64,000 nt of DNA from Micromonospora saelicesensis (GTDB lineage Bacteria > Actinomycetota > Actinomycetes > Mycobacteriales > Micromonosporaceae): assembly GCF_900091575.1 (NCBI RefSeq), contig NZ_FMCR01000003.1:721122-785121 (forward strand). The letters are read 5' to 3'. This document shows positions 52,231-59,759 of this stretch, piece by piece; the first letter of the stretch is position 1; every line of letters begins with the position of its first letter. Position numbers and translations under genes: made by a program. The notes beneath the pieces are model-generated. The model was given only the letters and a program-made list of their open reading frames with translations. It searched no databases and was not told the origin of the DNA.

Positions 52231-54105
52231 TCAGTGCGACTGCAGGGGTACGCCCAGCGGCCCCTTCGCCAGCGGACCGACCGGCTGGGCGCAGAGCAGC
52301 GCGAGATGCTCGACGATCTTCGCCGCGTCGTCGTACGGGTCGAGCCCGCTGACCTCTATCGGGTCGAGCGCCGGGACGGCCACGTGCGACACCAGCGGAT
52401 GGAACGGCCGGGTGTCCACCTCACCGGTGCCGAGGAGGTCTTCGTGCAGCTTCTCGCCGGGGCGAAGGCCGGTGTAGACGATCGGAACGGAACTGGACGC
52501 CTGGTCGGCCATCTGTCGGGCCAGGTCGGTGATACGGACCGGCTCACCCATGTCGAGCACCAGTGCCTCGCCGTCCTGCCCGATCTCGGCGGCCTGGAGC
52601 ACCAGGTGGACGGCCTCCTGGACGGTCATCAGGTAGCGGGTGACGTCGGGGTGGGTGACGGTCAGCGGCCTTCCGTCCTCGATCTGCCGTTGGAATGCGG
52701 TCACCACCGAGCCGCGGCTGCTCAGCACGTTGCCGAACCGGACGCTGAGGAAGGTCCCCGGGAACCGGGACGCGGCGTGTGCGGTCAGTCGCTCGGTGAT
52801 CCGTTTCGAGTAGCCGAGGACGCTGATCGGGTTGGCCGCCTTGTCGGTGGAGATGTTGACGAACTTCGCCACATCCTGGCAGGCGTCCAGCACCGACAGG
52901 GTGCCCCAGACGTTCGTCTTGACCGCCTCGCCCGGGTGCCGTTGCAGCAGGGTCAGGTGCTTGAGCGCCGCCGCGTGGAAGATGATCTCCGGTCGGCGCT
53001 CCCGGATGATCCGCCGAATACCCTCGTCGTCCCGCAGGTCGGCGAGGATCAGCTCGGGGCCGTCCAACATGGCCCGGCCGGCGAGCGACATCTGGAGGCT
53101 GTGCAGGGCCGACTCGTCGCGGTCCAGCATCATCAGCTCACCCGGGTTGGCCTTCATCACCTGGCGGCAGAGTTCGGAGCCGATGGACCCGCCGGCGCCG
53201 GTGACGAGGATCCGCCGCCCGGTCAGGCTGCTGGTGCTCAGCGGCAGGTCACCGACCACCTGACGGCGACCGAGCAGGTCATCGATCTGCACGTCCCGGA
53301 CGTCGGTGACGGTGATCCGGTGGTCGACCAGGTCCCGCACCGGGGGCAGCACCTTGAACACCGCGCCGGCGTCAAGGGTGGCCCCACGGATCTGGCGGAT
53401 CAGCGCGGCGTCCGCGTTGGCAACCGAGAAGATGACGGTGGTGGCACCGGTACGCCGGACCGAGGTGGCGACATCGTTCCGTCCGCCCAGCACGCGGACC
53501 CCTCCGATGCGCAGGTCGCGCTTGTCCGGGTCGTCGTCGAGCGCGCCGACCGGTAGGTACCGACCGCGCGGGTCGCTGAGCATGGCCCGGAGCAGCCCCT
53601 GGCCGGCGTCTCCCATCCCGAACAGCAGCACCGGCGTCGACGACCGGACATCCGGCCGCATGGCGAGGTCGCGGCGGTGCCGGTACGCGAACCGGGCGCC
53701 GAGCATGAACAGCAGGGCGAGCGCGCCGCCGACCAGAGGGGTGCTCGCCGGAACCGGTCGCTCGCCGGACGGCAGCAGGCCGAGCAGCACGATCCCGGCT
53801 GTCGTGATGGTGGTGCCGGCGACGCCCTGGACCTCCTGCAGGCTGCCCAGCGGGTGTCGTCCGGAGTAGAGCCGGCGCAACGCCGCCACTGCCACGTGGA
53901 TGACCGCCGCGGCCGTTCCGACCGCTGCGGCTCGGCCGAACTGGCCGGGAGGAAGCTGGAACTCGGATCGGGTCCAAGCGGCCGCGACTGAGCCGCCGAC
54001 CCAGGCGGTGGTGTCGGCTGCGAGAAATCCGATGGCCCGGCGGCGAGCCCTGGCTCGCCGCGTCCGCTGGTCCAGCCGCTCCGTGTGCTCCGTGTCCTGG
54101 GGCAT
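52231..54105 (-). CDS. Membrane-anchored UDP-HexNAc 4,6-dehydratase, WbpM/CapD-like
   Basis: 624 aa. Four or so N-terminal membrane helices (about 25-140), a CoA-binding-like domain (about 145-275; VLLFGMGDAGQGLLRAML) and a Rossmann catalytic domain (about 290-590) with ILVTGAGGSIGSELC, IIFHAAALKHL and VNISTDKAANPISVLGYSKR. At the Tyr-x3-Lys site the first residue is Leu (LGYSK), where WbpM/FlaA1 proteins have Met. It should give UDP-4-keto-6-deoxy-GlcNAc for QuiNAc or FucNAc. An SDR that could reduce C4 lies upstream at 55707. A 251-bp gap (54106-54356) precedes the gene. Confidence 0.9.
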   Translation of the reverse strand: MPQDTEHTERLDQRTRRARARRRAIGFLAADTTAWVGGSVAAAWTRSEFQLPPGQFGRAAAVGTAAAVIHVAVAALRRLYSGRHPLGSLQEVQGVAGTTITTAGIVLLGLLPSGERPVPASTPLVGGALALLFMLGARFAYRHRRDLAMRPDVRSSTPVLLFGMGDAGQGLLRAMLSDPRGRYLPVGALDDDPDKRDLRIGGVRVLGGRNDVATSVRRTGATTVIFSVANADAALIRQIRGATLDAGAVFKVLPPVRDLVDHRITVTDVRDVQIDDLLGRRQVVGDLPLSTSSLTGRRILVTGAGGSIGSELCRQVMKANPGELMMLDRDESALHSLQMSLAGRAMLDGPELILADLRDDEGIRRIIRERRPEIIFHAAALKHLTLLQRHPGEAVKTNVWGTLSVLDACQDVAKFVNISTDKAANPISVLGYSKRITERLTAHAASRFPGTFLSVRFGNVLSSRGSVVTAFQRQIEDGRPLTVTHPDVTRYLMTVQEAVHLVLQAAEIGQDGEALVLDMGEPVRITDLARQMADQASSSVPIVYTGLRPGEKLHEDLLGTGEVDTRPFHPLVSHVAVPALDPIEVSGLDPYDDAAKIVEHLALLCAQPVGPLAKGPLGVPLQSH

Positions 54106-54152
54106 GTACTGGCTCCCTGTCCCGTCTTCCGACTACTTCCGCCGCCCGGCAG

Positions 54153-54171
54153 AAGGAGCTTTGCGCTCCTT
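54153..54171 (-). promoter_or_regulatory. Small hairpin in the dehydratase leader
   Basis: AAGGAGC, a 5-nt TTTGC loop and GCTCCTT form a 7-bp stem about 47 nt upstream of the dehydratase ATG. It could modulate translation or early termination. The remainder of the 251-bp gap holds no other recognisable element. Confidence 0.25.
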
Positions 54172-54356
54172 GTCCTTGTTACAGGGCGAAGCGACACTGT
54201 TGGCCGTTTTCGGGTTATCTGAGCTGAAGATCCGGCTATCCTCTTGGCCGCCCAGCGAGCCTGGCCGCTGTCACGGTCAGAGCCGCCGCCGTCCGGGTTC
54301 ATCCACCGGTGCCGCCGGGTGAGCTGCCGAGTTCGGCGGCGCCACCGGCGCGGTGG

Positions 54357-55607
54357 TCACCGGTCGGCCGGGACGTGGTCCCGGACCGCCTTCTCCAGCT
54401 GCCTGGCGAGGGCAACGCTGCCGACCCGTTCCGAGAGTCGCTCCAGGTAGAACTGCCGGCCGCTGCGGCCCAGCTCTTCACGTTTCTCGGCGCCCAACTC
54501 GTACATTCGACGGATCGCGTCGGCCAGGGCGTAAGGGTCGCCGGGAGGAGCGACGAATCCGGCGCCGGACTCGTCGACGAGCCGGGCCGCGTCACCCGCC
54601 AGGGCGGCGACGATGGGACGGCCGCACGCGAGGGTGCTCTGCACCTTGCTGGGCATGATCGAGCGGAGGAAGGGCTGGTCGCGCAAGGAGATCAACTGGA
54701 CGTCCCCGAGTGGCATCAGCTCGACCATCCGCTCGATCGGCTGCTGGCCGAGGAAGACCACCCGGCCGGGCGCGTACCGTGCGGCCGATTCGCGTAGCCG
54801 CCGCTCTTCCACGCCGCTGCCCGCGAACACGAGCGTCAGGTCCGGGATGTCGGCGAGGTACTCCAGTGCGTCGACGGCGACATCGAGCCCTTGGAGGTTC
54901 CCCATGCTTCCCGCGTACATGACGACGAAGCCCTGCAACCCGAGGGAGGCCGCCATCTGCGGATCGGGTGTTCTCGGGCGGAAGACCCGCTCGTCGACCC
55001 AGTTGTAGACAACCGACAGTTTGTCTCGCGGGACTCCGCGGCTGTTCAGGATGTCGGCCATACCCGGCGCGATGACGGCCACCGACGATGCGTTCCGATG
55101 CGCCGAGTCGCAGAACCGGGTGAGCATCCGGATTATCAGGTCGGTGCGACGGCCAGGGCGGACGTAGTCGCTCTCCGCCAGGGTGTCCGGCCAGAGATCC
55201 TCCATGAGGATCACGTACGGGCGTCCGTGCAGCCAACGGGCCATCATCGCGGGCAGCGCCACAGTCGCCGGCGAGGAGTAGACCAGCCACACGTCGACCT
55301 TGCGGAGCAGGTCCAACCGGGCCGCCGCCGAGGCCGCGAAGCTGAGATAGTTGGCAGCCCGTCTGACTGCTGACCGGTCGTGGCTGGGCACCAGTGGCAC
55401 CCGGTGCACCGAGACTCCGTTCATCTTCTCGAACCGGTACGGACGGATCCGGTAGCCCGGAGACAGTTGGCCGGACGGATAGTTCGGGAAGCCGGTGAGC
55501 ACGTGCACCTCGTGCCCAAGTGCGACGAGCGACCGACTGATGATCCCCGGCAGAACGGCAGAGCCACCCTCCGGGTCGTACCACTGCGTGATGATTCCGA
55601 TTCTCAC
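54357..55607 (-). CDS. Glycosyltransferase, GT4 WbuB-like
   Basis: 416 aa from a GTG. The N-terminus RIGIITQWYDPEGGSAVLPG plus VHVLTGFPNYPSG, and later EDLWPDTLAESDYVRPG and YNWVDERVFRPRTP, give the WbuB subgroup of GT4. The donor region MPSKVQSTLACGRPIVAAL is typical of this subgroup, which includes L-fucosamine transferases of E. coli O26. With capEFG present, transfer of L-FucNAc is a reasonable inference. It lies between the dehydratase and reductase genes on the same strand. Confidence 0.9.
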   Translation of the reverse strand: MRIGIITQWYDPEGGSAVLPGIISRSLVALGHEVHVLTGFPNYPSGQLSPGYRIRPYRFEKMNGVSVHRVPLVPSHDRSAVRRAANYLSFAASAAARLDLLRKVDVWLVYSSPATVALPAMMARWLHGRPYVILMEDLWPDTLAESDYVRPGRRTDLIIRMLTRFCDSAHRNASSVAVIAPGMADILNSRGVPRDKLSVVYNWVDERVFRPRTPDPQMAASLGLQGFVVMYAGSMGNLQGLDVAVDALEYLADIPDLTLVFAGSGVEERRLRESAARYAPGRVVFLGQQPIERMVELMPLGDVQLISLRDQPFLRSIMPSKVQSTLACGRPIVAALAGDAARLVDESGAGFVAPPGDPYALADAIRRMYELGAEKREELGRSGRQFYLERLSERVGSVALARQLEKAVRDHVPADR

Positions 55608-55706
55608 CGCGTTGTCACCGCAGCCGGAGCAGCCAGGGAACCGATCAGGCCAGCCGAGCCCGACACGAGGGCGAGAGTCATGGAGAACCTTCCTGTTGGG
55701 GTGGAG

Positions 55707-56810
55707 CTACTTCGTCAGATACCGGTTGGCCCCGGCCGCTCCGCTGGTGTCGTGCGGTTGCGAGTCACCTGTTCTCGGTCGCGCGAGAGCCTCGGCGCTC
55801 GGTGACGAGGCGGGTGTCGGCCCGGTCCCGGCGGTTCTCAGCCGCTCCCATGCCTCGGGGCGCAGCTGGGGCGCCAGCCCCTGGTCGGCGAGCCAGCCCG
55901 GCACCTGTCGCTTGCCGAACAGGAGCATCTCCACGCGACGGGCATGCGCGTTGGCGTTCAGACTCGTCCGCCCGTACGCGGTGAAGCAGCGCGTCGCGTA
56001 CCGGGCCACCGGTGGTGGAAGGTGCAGTGGCTCGCGACCACCGAGAAGGCGGAGCAGGAGCCCGGTCGTCATGCCGTTGTAGGGCTGGAGAACGATGGGC
56101 GGTACTGATCCGTCGACGAGCCCGAGATGGGTGATCGCCGCGGCGACATCGTCGATGAGGACCTGGGGCGTTGGTGCGGTGCCGTCCCCGGCGACGCAGC
56201 TCGCGCGCGACCGTGCGAGCCGGATGAGGGCGCGGGTGTTCGGCCGGTCCACGTCGTGGACCCAGGTCGACCGGTAGATGACGGCGTCGATGCAGTCCTC
56301 GCGCCGCAGCAGGCGTTCACCGATCGCCTTGGAACGCGAGTACGGCGAGAACGGCATCGTCCGTGCTGTCTCGTCGAGCGCCATCTGCCCCTGCGCTGCC
56401 GCGGAACTGACGTGGACCAGTCGCCTGGCGTTGACCAGAGCGCTTGCTCGGGCGACCAGTGTGGGTAGCAGGCTGTTTCCGCCGTACAACTCCGCGCTGT
56501 CCGGGGCGGATCCGTTCGGTAGTCCGGCCGTGTTGATCACGGTCTGGGCGCCGTCGAGCTGTGCGGCGAGTGCGTCGACGACATCCTCGTAGAGATCTGC
56601 CGGCACCGAATCGGCACGAAGAGCGTGGGTGAGCGGCCATGACAAGCGCGGCGCGGCGACGGGCTGCACCTCGACGCCTCTGTTGCCCAACTCGGCGACG
56701 ACCGCTCGACCCACGAAGCCGCTGCTGCCGAGCACCGCGACCTTGTCGATCGGCCGGCTTCCCGGGCGGCCGGCGAGGTCACCGGCTCGTTGAGCTGACA
56801 GTTCTGGCAT
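55707..56810 (-). CDS. NAD-dependent epimerase/dehydratase, probable 4-reductase (WbpV/WbpK-like)
   Basis: 367 aa from the ATG at 56810 with GGAAGGAAGGA upstream. Rossmann motif VAVLGSSGFVGRAVVAEL, then LVHVSSAAAQG and a Tyr-x3-Lys in YSRSKAIGERLL, with YRSTWVHDVDRPN. The C-terminal about 60 residues are low-complexity. It overlaps the primer transferase gene by 32 bp. That pairing (reductase plus WecA-like transferase) occurs in Pseudomonas O-antigen loci, where WbpV or WbpK reduces the 4-keto sugar from WbpM. Function is inferred from context. Confidence 0.8.
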   Translation of the reverse strand: MPELSAQRAGDLAGRPGSRPIDKVAVLGSSGFVGRAVVAELGNRGVEVQPVAAPRLSWPLTHALRADSVPADLYEDVVDALAAQLDGAQTVINTAGLPNGSAPDSAELYGGNSLLPTLVARASALVNARRLVHVSSAAAQGQMALDETARTMPFSPYSRSKAIGERLLRREDCIDAVIYRSTWVHDVDRPNTRALIRLARSRASCVAGDGTAPTPQVLIDDVAAAITHLGLVDGSVPPIVLQPYNGMTTGLLLRLLGGREPLHLPPPVARYATRCFTAYGRTSLNANAHARRVEMLLFGKRQVPGWLADQGLAPQLRPEAWERLRTAGTGPTPASSPSAEALARPRTGDSQPHDTSGAAGANRYLTK

Positions 56811-57816
56811 GGATCGTCCTTCCTTCCGACGAAGGCTGTCGTCGCTGGGCGGCGAGCCACCCCGGGGCGGCGAGGTAGGCGGCGAGGATCGCGAGGGCCG
56901 TGGCGTCCAGTGCGGCGCGGGTGATCGGCCCGCTGAAGGACGCGGCAACCAGGCAGCCGGCCACGGCCGCCCCGGCGACGGCCGTCACCACGGTGACCCG
57001 CTGGTGTGACCATCCGCCGTCGGTCAGCCGCTGGTAGGCATGGTGGCGGTGCGGTCGATACCAGGCCTCGCCGTTACGGATACGGCACAGGAGCGTCCAG
57101 CCCGTGTCGGCGAGATAGAGGGCGAGTGGCGCCACGGCTGCTTCGGGCGGGGTGCCGCGAACGACTGCGTACGCGGCGATCGTGGCCAGCGCGCCGCCGA
57201 GGGCGTACGACCCGACGTCACCGAGAAAGACCTTGGCGACCCAGGCGTTCCAGGGGAGGAATGTCAGGGATGCGGCGGCGATCAGACTGCCGGCCGCGGT
57301 CAGCAGTGGGAGGTCCGTGAGCACTCCGAGCACGGCGTACACCACTCCGCCGAGGATCGCGTGCACGGCCGAGATGCCGTTGATGCCGTCCATGAAGTTG
57401 AAGGCGTTCACAAACGAGGTCAGCCAGGCCGCCAGCGCGAGAATCAGAAGCACGTGGACGTACAACGCCTGCCCACCGGGCACCAGGACCAGGGCCGTGC
57501 CCACGCCGGCGAGCAACTGCAGAAGCAGTCGGCTGCGGATCGGGACACCCCGGAGGTCTTCCAGGAGCCCGATCGCCGCGAAGAAGAGCAGCGGTACGGC
57601 GATGGATCGTGCGTGCTCGTTCAGGAGAAGTGCGAGCCCTGCCGCTGCGGCGACTCCCACGCCACCGCCGCGCGGGATCGGTGTGCTGTGCGAGGAACGC
57701 TCCGACGGTATGTCGAGAACCGCGGCTGCTCTCAGCAGGCGGAGGATCAGTGGCTGCAGCAGGGTGCCGACGACGAGTGCGAGCACGATTCCGCCAGCGA
57801 GCGGAACACTCAGCAT
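56779..57816 (-). CDS. Undecaprenyl-phosphate HexNAc-1-phosphate transferase (WecA/WbpL-like)
   Basis: 345 aa. About ten or eleven helices. Motifs of the MraY/WecA family are visible: PIPRGGGVG near residue 50, FNAFNFMDGINGIS (metal/catalytic Asp), FLGDVGSYALGG and the HRHHAYQRL histidine loop. It attaches the first sugar phosphate to undecaprenyl phosphate, starting lipid-linked repeat synthesis. It overlaps the reductase gene and is preceded by an AT-rich 330-bp region with probable promoter. The ATG has an AGGA about 10 nt upstream. Confidence 0.92.
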   Translation of the reverse strand: MLSVPLAGGIVLALVVGTLLQPLILRLLRAAAVLDIPSERSSHSTPIPRGGGVGVAAAAGLALLLNEHARSIAVPLLFFAAIGLLEDLRGVPIRSRLLLQLLAGVGTALVLVPGGQALYVHVLLILALAAWLTSFVNAFNFMDGINGISAVHAILGGVVYAVLGVLTDLPLLTAAGSLIAAASLTFLPWNAWVAKVFLGDVGSYALGGALATIAAYAVVRGTPPEAAVAPLALYLADTGWTLLCRIRNGEAWYRPHRHHAYQRLTDGGWSHQRVTVVTAVAGAAVAGCLVAASFSGPITRAALDATALAILAAYLAAPGWLAAQRRQPSSEGRTIHARTVSSTSR

Positions 57817-57960
57817 GGCGTGGTTCCTGCCGAAAAGAAGTGAGGATCCTCTTTAATGTGTACGAGATTCACCACTTGCGCCTTTAGGTTGAACCGGTGA
57901 TATAGGGATGAATCAATCTTAGAAGGTCGCTACTATAAGTAAACGACTGTTCCCGGTATT
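57817..57960 (-). promoter_or_regulatory. AT-rich upstream region of the primer-transferase operon
   Basis: About 140 bp with unusually low GC, containing TATAGT, CTATAT and TTGATT on the minus strand. It is the most AT-rich stretch in the window and lies before the first gene of the operon, so a promoter or acquired DNA boundary is likely, although I cannot assign -10 and -35 exactly. Confidence 0.35.
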
Positions 57961-57993
57961 CGGTGTGGAGCTACGCAGCTGAAACTGCTCACG

Positions 57994-58176
57994 TTGCCGT
58001 CGAAGACGCCCGGCAGCCCGGTGCGGGCGCTGACCTCGTTGGTCACCCTGCCGGCGGTGGACGTGACGGTGGTCGCCTACCGAGTGTGGGACGAGGCGGC
58101 CGGCCTGCTCACCCTCGTGGTGCGACGGGTCCGGTGGTGGAGCCTGGTCAGGTCGCGTCGTCCAGCAGCCGGGTGA
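57994..58176 (+). other. Coding-like orphan segment
   Basis: In this frame nearly every codon ends in G or C (PSKTPGSPVRALTSLVTL, then VDVTVVAYRVWDEAAG), as in real genes nearby, but there is no good RBS, and the frame ends inside the neighbouring convergent gene. It may be a short unrecognised gene or a gene remnant. No homologue recognised. Confidence 0.25.
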
Positions 58177-58573
58177 GCAGCGTCCGCAGCGGGATCGACT
58201 CACCGTCGCGGCCCCCCGCTCCGACGACCAACGGCGCCGGGCTGGGCTGCGGGTCGACGCCGAACAGCAGGGCCCGCAGACCGCCCGGCACGGTCAGCAG
58301 GTGGAACCGGCCAGCCACGTCCACCGCGCGGGTTTCGGCCCGGTCGACGTACCAGCCGGTCAGCCCGGTCCGGTAGCGCCCACGCCCGTCGTACCCCCGG
58401 GCGACCAGCCGGGTGGTGGGCAGCCCTCGCCGGGTCGCCTCGGCCACGAACCAGGCCACCAGCTCCGCCGCCTCCGCGTGCTCGGCGGCCCGCCGCCGCG
58501 CCTCCGCGTCGGCGTGCGCCCGCACCGCCTGCCGCTGCTGATCCCGCCACTCCCGGGCGTCTCGCTCACCCAC
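58148..58573 (-). CDS. Hypothetical protein, function unknown
   Basis: 141 aa from a GTG. A helical, Arg/Ala/Glu-rich N-terminal half (REWRDQQRQAVRAHADAEAR) precedes a small beta-rich part (GWYVDRAETRAVDVAGRFHLL) that could be a fold of unknown type. Soluble, no motif recognised. It lies 24 bp downstream of the aminoglycoside-phosphotransferase-like gene on the same strand, so the two may be co-transcribed. Confidence 0.75.
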   Translation of the reverse strand: MGERDAREWRDQQRQAVRAHADAEARRRAAEHAEAAELVAWFVAEATRRGLPTTRLVARGYDGRGRYRTGLTGWYVDRAETRAVDVAGRFHLLTVPGGLRALLFGVDPQPSPAPLVVGAGGRDGESIPLRTLLTRLLDDAT

Positions 58574-58597
58574 GACGCCGACGGTACGCGAGCCGCC

Positions 58598-59482
58598 TCA
58601 GACGAGCATGGCCCGCAGCGTGTGCCGGGCGATGCCGGCCATCACCGGGTTGGTCTCGACGTAGTACGGCAGCGCGTTGATCGCCTGCTCCAGGGCCCAG
58701 CCGCGCCCCCGCTCCCACGTCGCGTCGTCCACGCCCAGCGCCCGCCGGTACGTCTCCCGGGAACCCGCGTCGAACAGGTTCCACGCCGGCATCAGGTCCA
58801 CCGCGGGGTCGCCCACGCCGACCGCGCCCAGATCGATGACGGCGGCCAGCCGGCCGTCGCGGACCAGCAGGTTGCCTGGCATCAGGTCGCCGTGGATCCA
58901 CACGTCGGTGGGGTCGTCGCGGCGCGCGTCCCGGCACCGCTTCCACACCTCGCTGAGCGCGGCGGTGTCGGTGAGCGTGCCGCTGACCGCGAGCGCGGCC
59001 CGCACGCCGGCGTCCTCGGCGGCCAGCCGCCCGCCGCGCCCGTTCCCGGACCAGATCCGCCCGCCGGTGTCGATGCCGCGCAGAGCCGTCACCACGCCGG
59101 CCAGGTCCCGCGCGAAGACGTCGAGGTCGGCGATCCGGTCGGGCTGGGCCGTCTCGCCCGGAATGAACTGGTACGCCGTCCACGGCCCGGGGTAGCCGTC
59201 GCCCGGCTCGCCGAGGCCGAGCGGTTCGGGCACCGAGACCGGCAGGTGCCCGCCGAGCAGCACGGCGTACTCCTGCTCGCGGCGCAGCTCGGCGCGCAGC
59301 TCGGGATCGCTTGAGGGGAGCAGCGGAAACCGCAGCACGATGTCCGGGCCGAGCCGGAACAGGGCGTTCACCGTGCCGGTCGAGGGGAGCGGCCGGACCG
59401 GCAGGCCCCGCCACCGCGGAAACTGCTCGGCCACCAGCGCGGAAACCACGTCCACGCTCACGTCCACCTGATCGGCGTGCAT
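58598..59482 (-). CDS. Aminoglycoside phosphotransferase (APH) family kinase
   Basis: 294 aa from the ATG at 59482 (GTG 59488 also possible). The kinase fold shows the N-terminal LFRLGPDIVLRFPLL (ATP lysine replaced by Arg at the VLRF position), the catalytic WIHGDLMPGNLLVRDG (HGDxxxxN) and the metal site VIDLGAVGVGDPAVDL. APH-type enzymes phosphorylate sugars, aminoglycosides or macrolides; similar genes in actinomycetes are often of unknown substrate. I cannot tell whether this confers resistance. It is followed closely by the small unknown gene at 58148. Confidence 0.9.
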   Translation of the reverse strand: MHADQVDVSVDVVSALVAEQFPRWRGLPVRPLPSTGTVNALFRLGPDIVLRFPLLPSSDPELRAELRREQEYAVLLGGHLPVSVPEPLGLGEPGDGYPGPWTAYQFIPGETAQPDRIADLDVFARDLAGVVTALRGIDTGGRIWSGNGRGGRLAAEDAGVRAALAVSGTLTDTAALSEVWKRCRDARRDDPTDVWIHGDLMPGNLLVRDGRLAAVIDLGAVGVGDPAVDLMPAWNLFDAGSRETYRRALGVDDATWERGRGWALEQAINALPYYVETNPVMAGIARHTLRAMLV

Positions 59483-59662
59483 CCTCACCGCGAGATCATC
59501 ACCCCGACGCTGCGGCTGCGCGAGCGGATTTCCCCGGGGCCGTGCCGTCCGCTCCTGCGACCCTTCGCTTGCCGTGCGGTCCGCTTGCCGCGGCCGGCCG
59601 CTTCCCGGGGGCTGCCCGGGCCGTTCACCTCGATAGCCGTTGACTTCAGGGCCCGATCGCTC

Positions 59663-59713
59663 CAGATCTTGGACAGTTTCCGTCCTGTGCGAACGGAAAC
59701 TGTCCAAGATCTG
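59663..59713. repeat. Perfect 21-bp inverted repeat (intergenic)
   Basis: Arms CAGATCTTGGACAGTTTCCG... at 59663-59683 and its exact complement at 59693-59713, loop of 9 nt (CCTGTGCGA). It lies in the 277-bp gap 59483-59759 between the tex stop and the APH-type start, and could terminate tex. The remaining gap has no visible gene. The arms are unrelated in sequence to the elements at 26044 and 32514. Confidence 0.8.
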
Positions 59714-59759
59714 CTGTGGCGTGGGCGTTCCGGTGGCTCTTCGCGCCGGATGGTCGAGG

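Noticed and set aside
58598..59482. APH-type gene as a self-resistance gene for an aminoglycoside cluster
   Set aside because: No aminoglycoside biosynthesis genes are in the window, and APH-fold kinases have many substrates.
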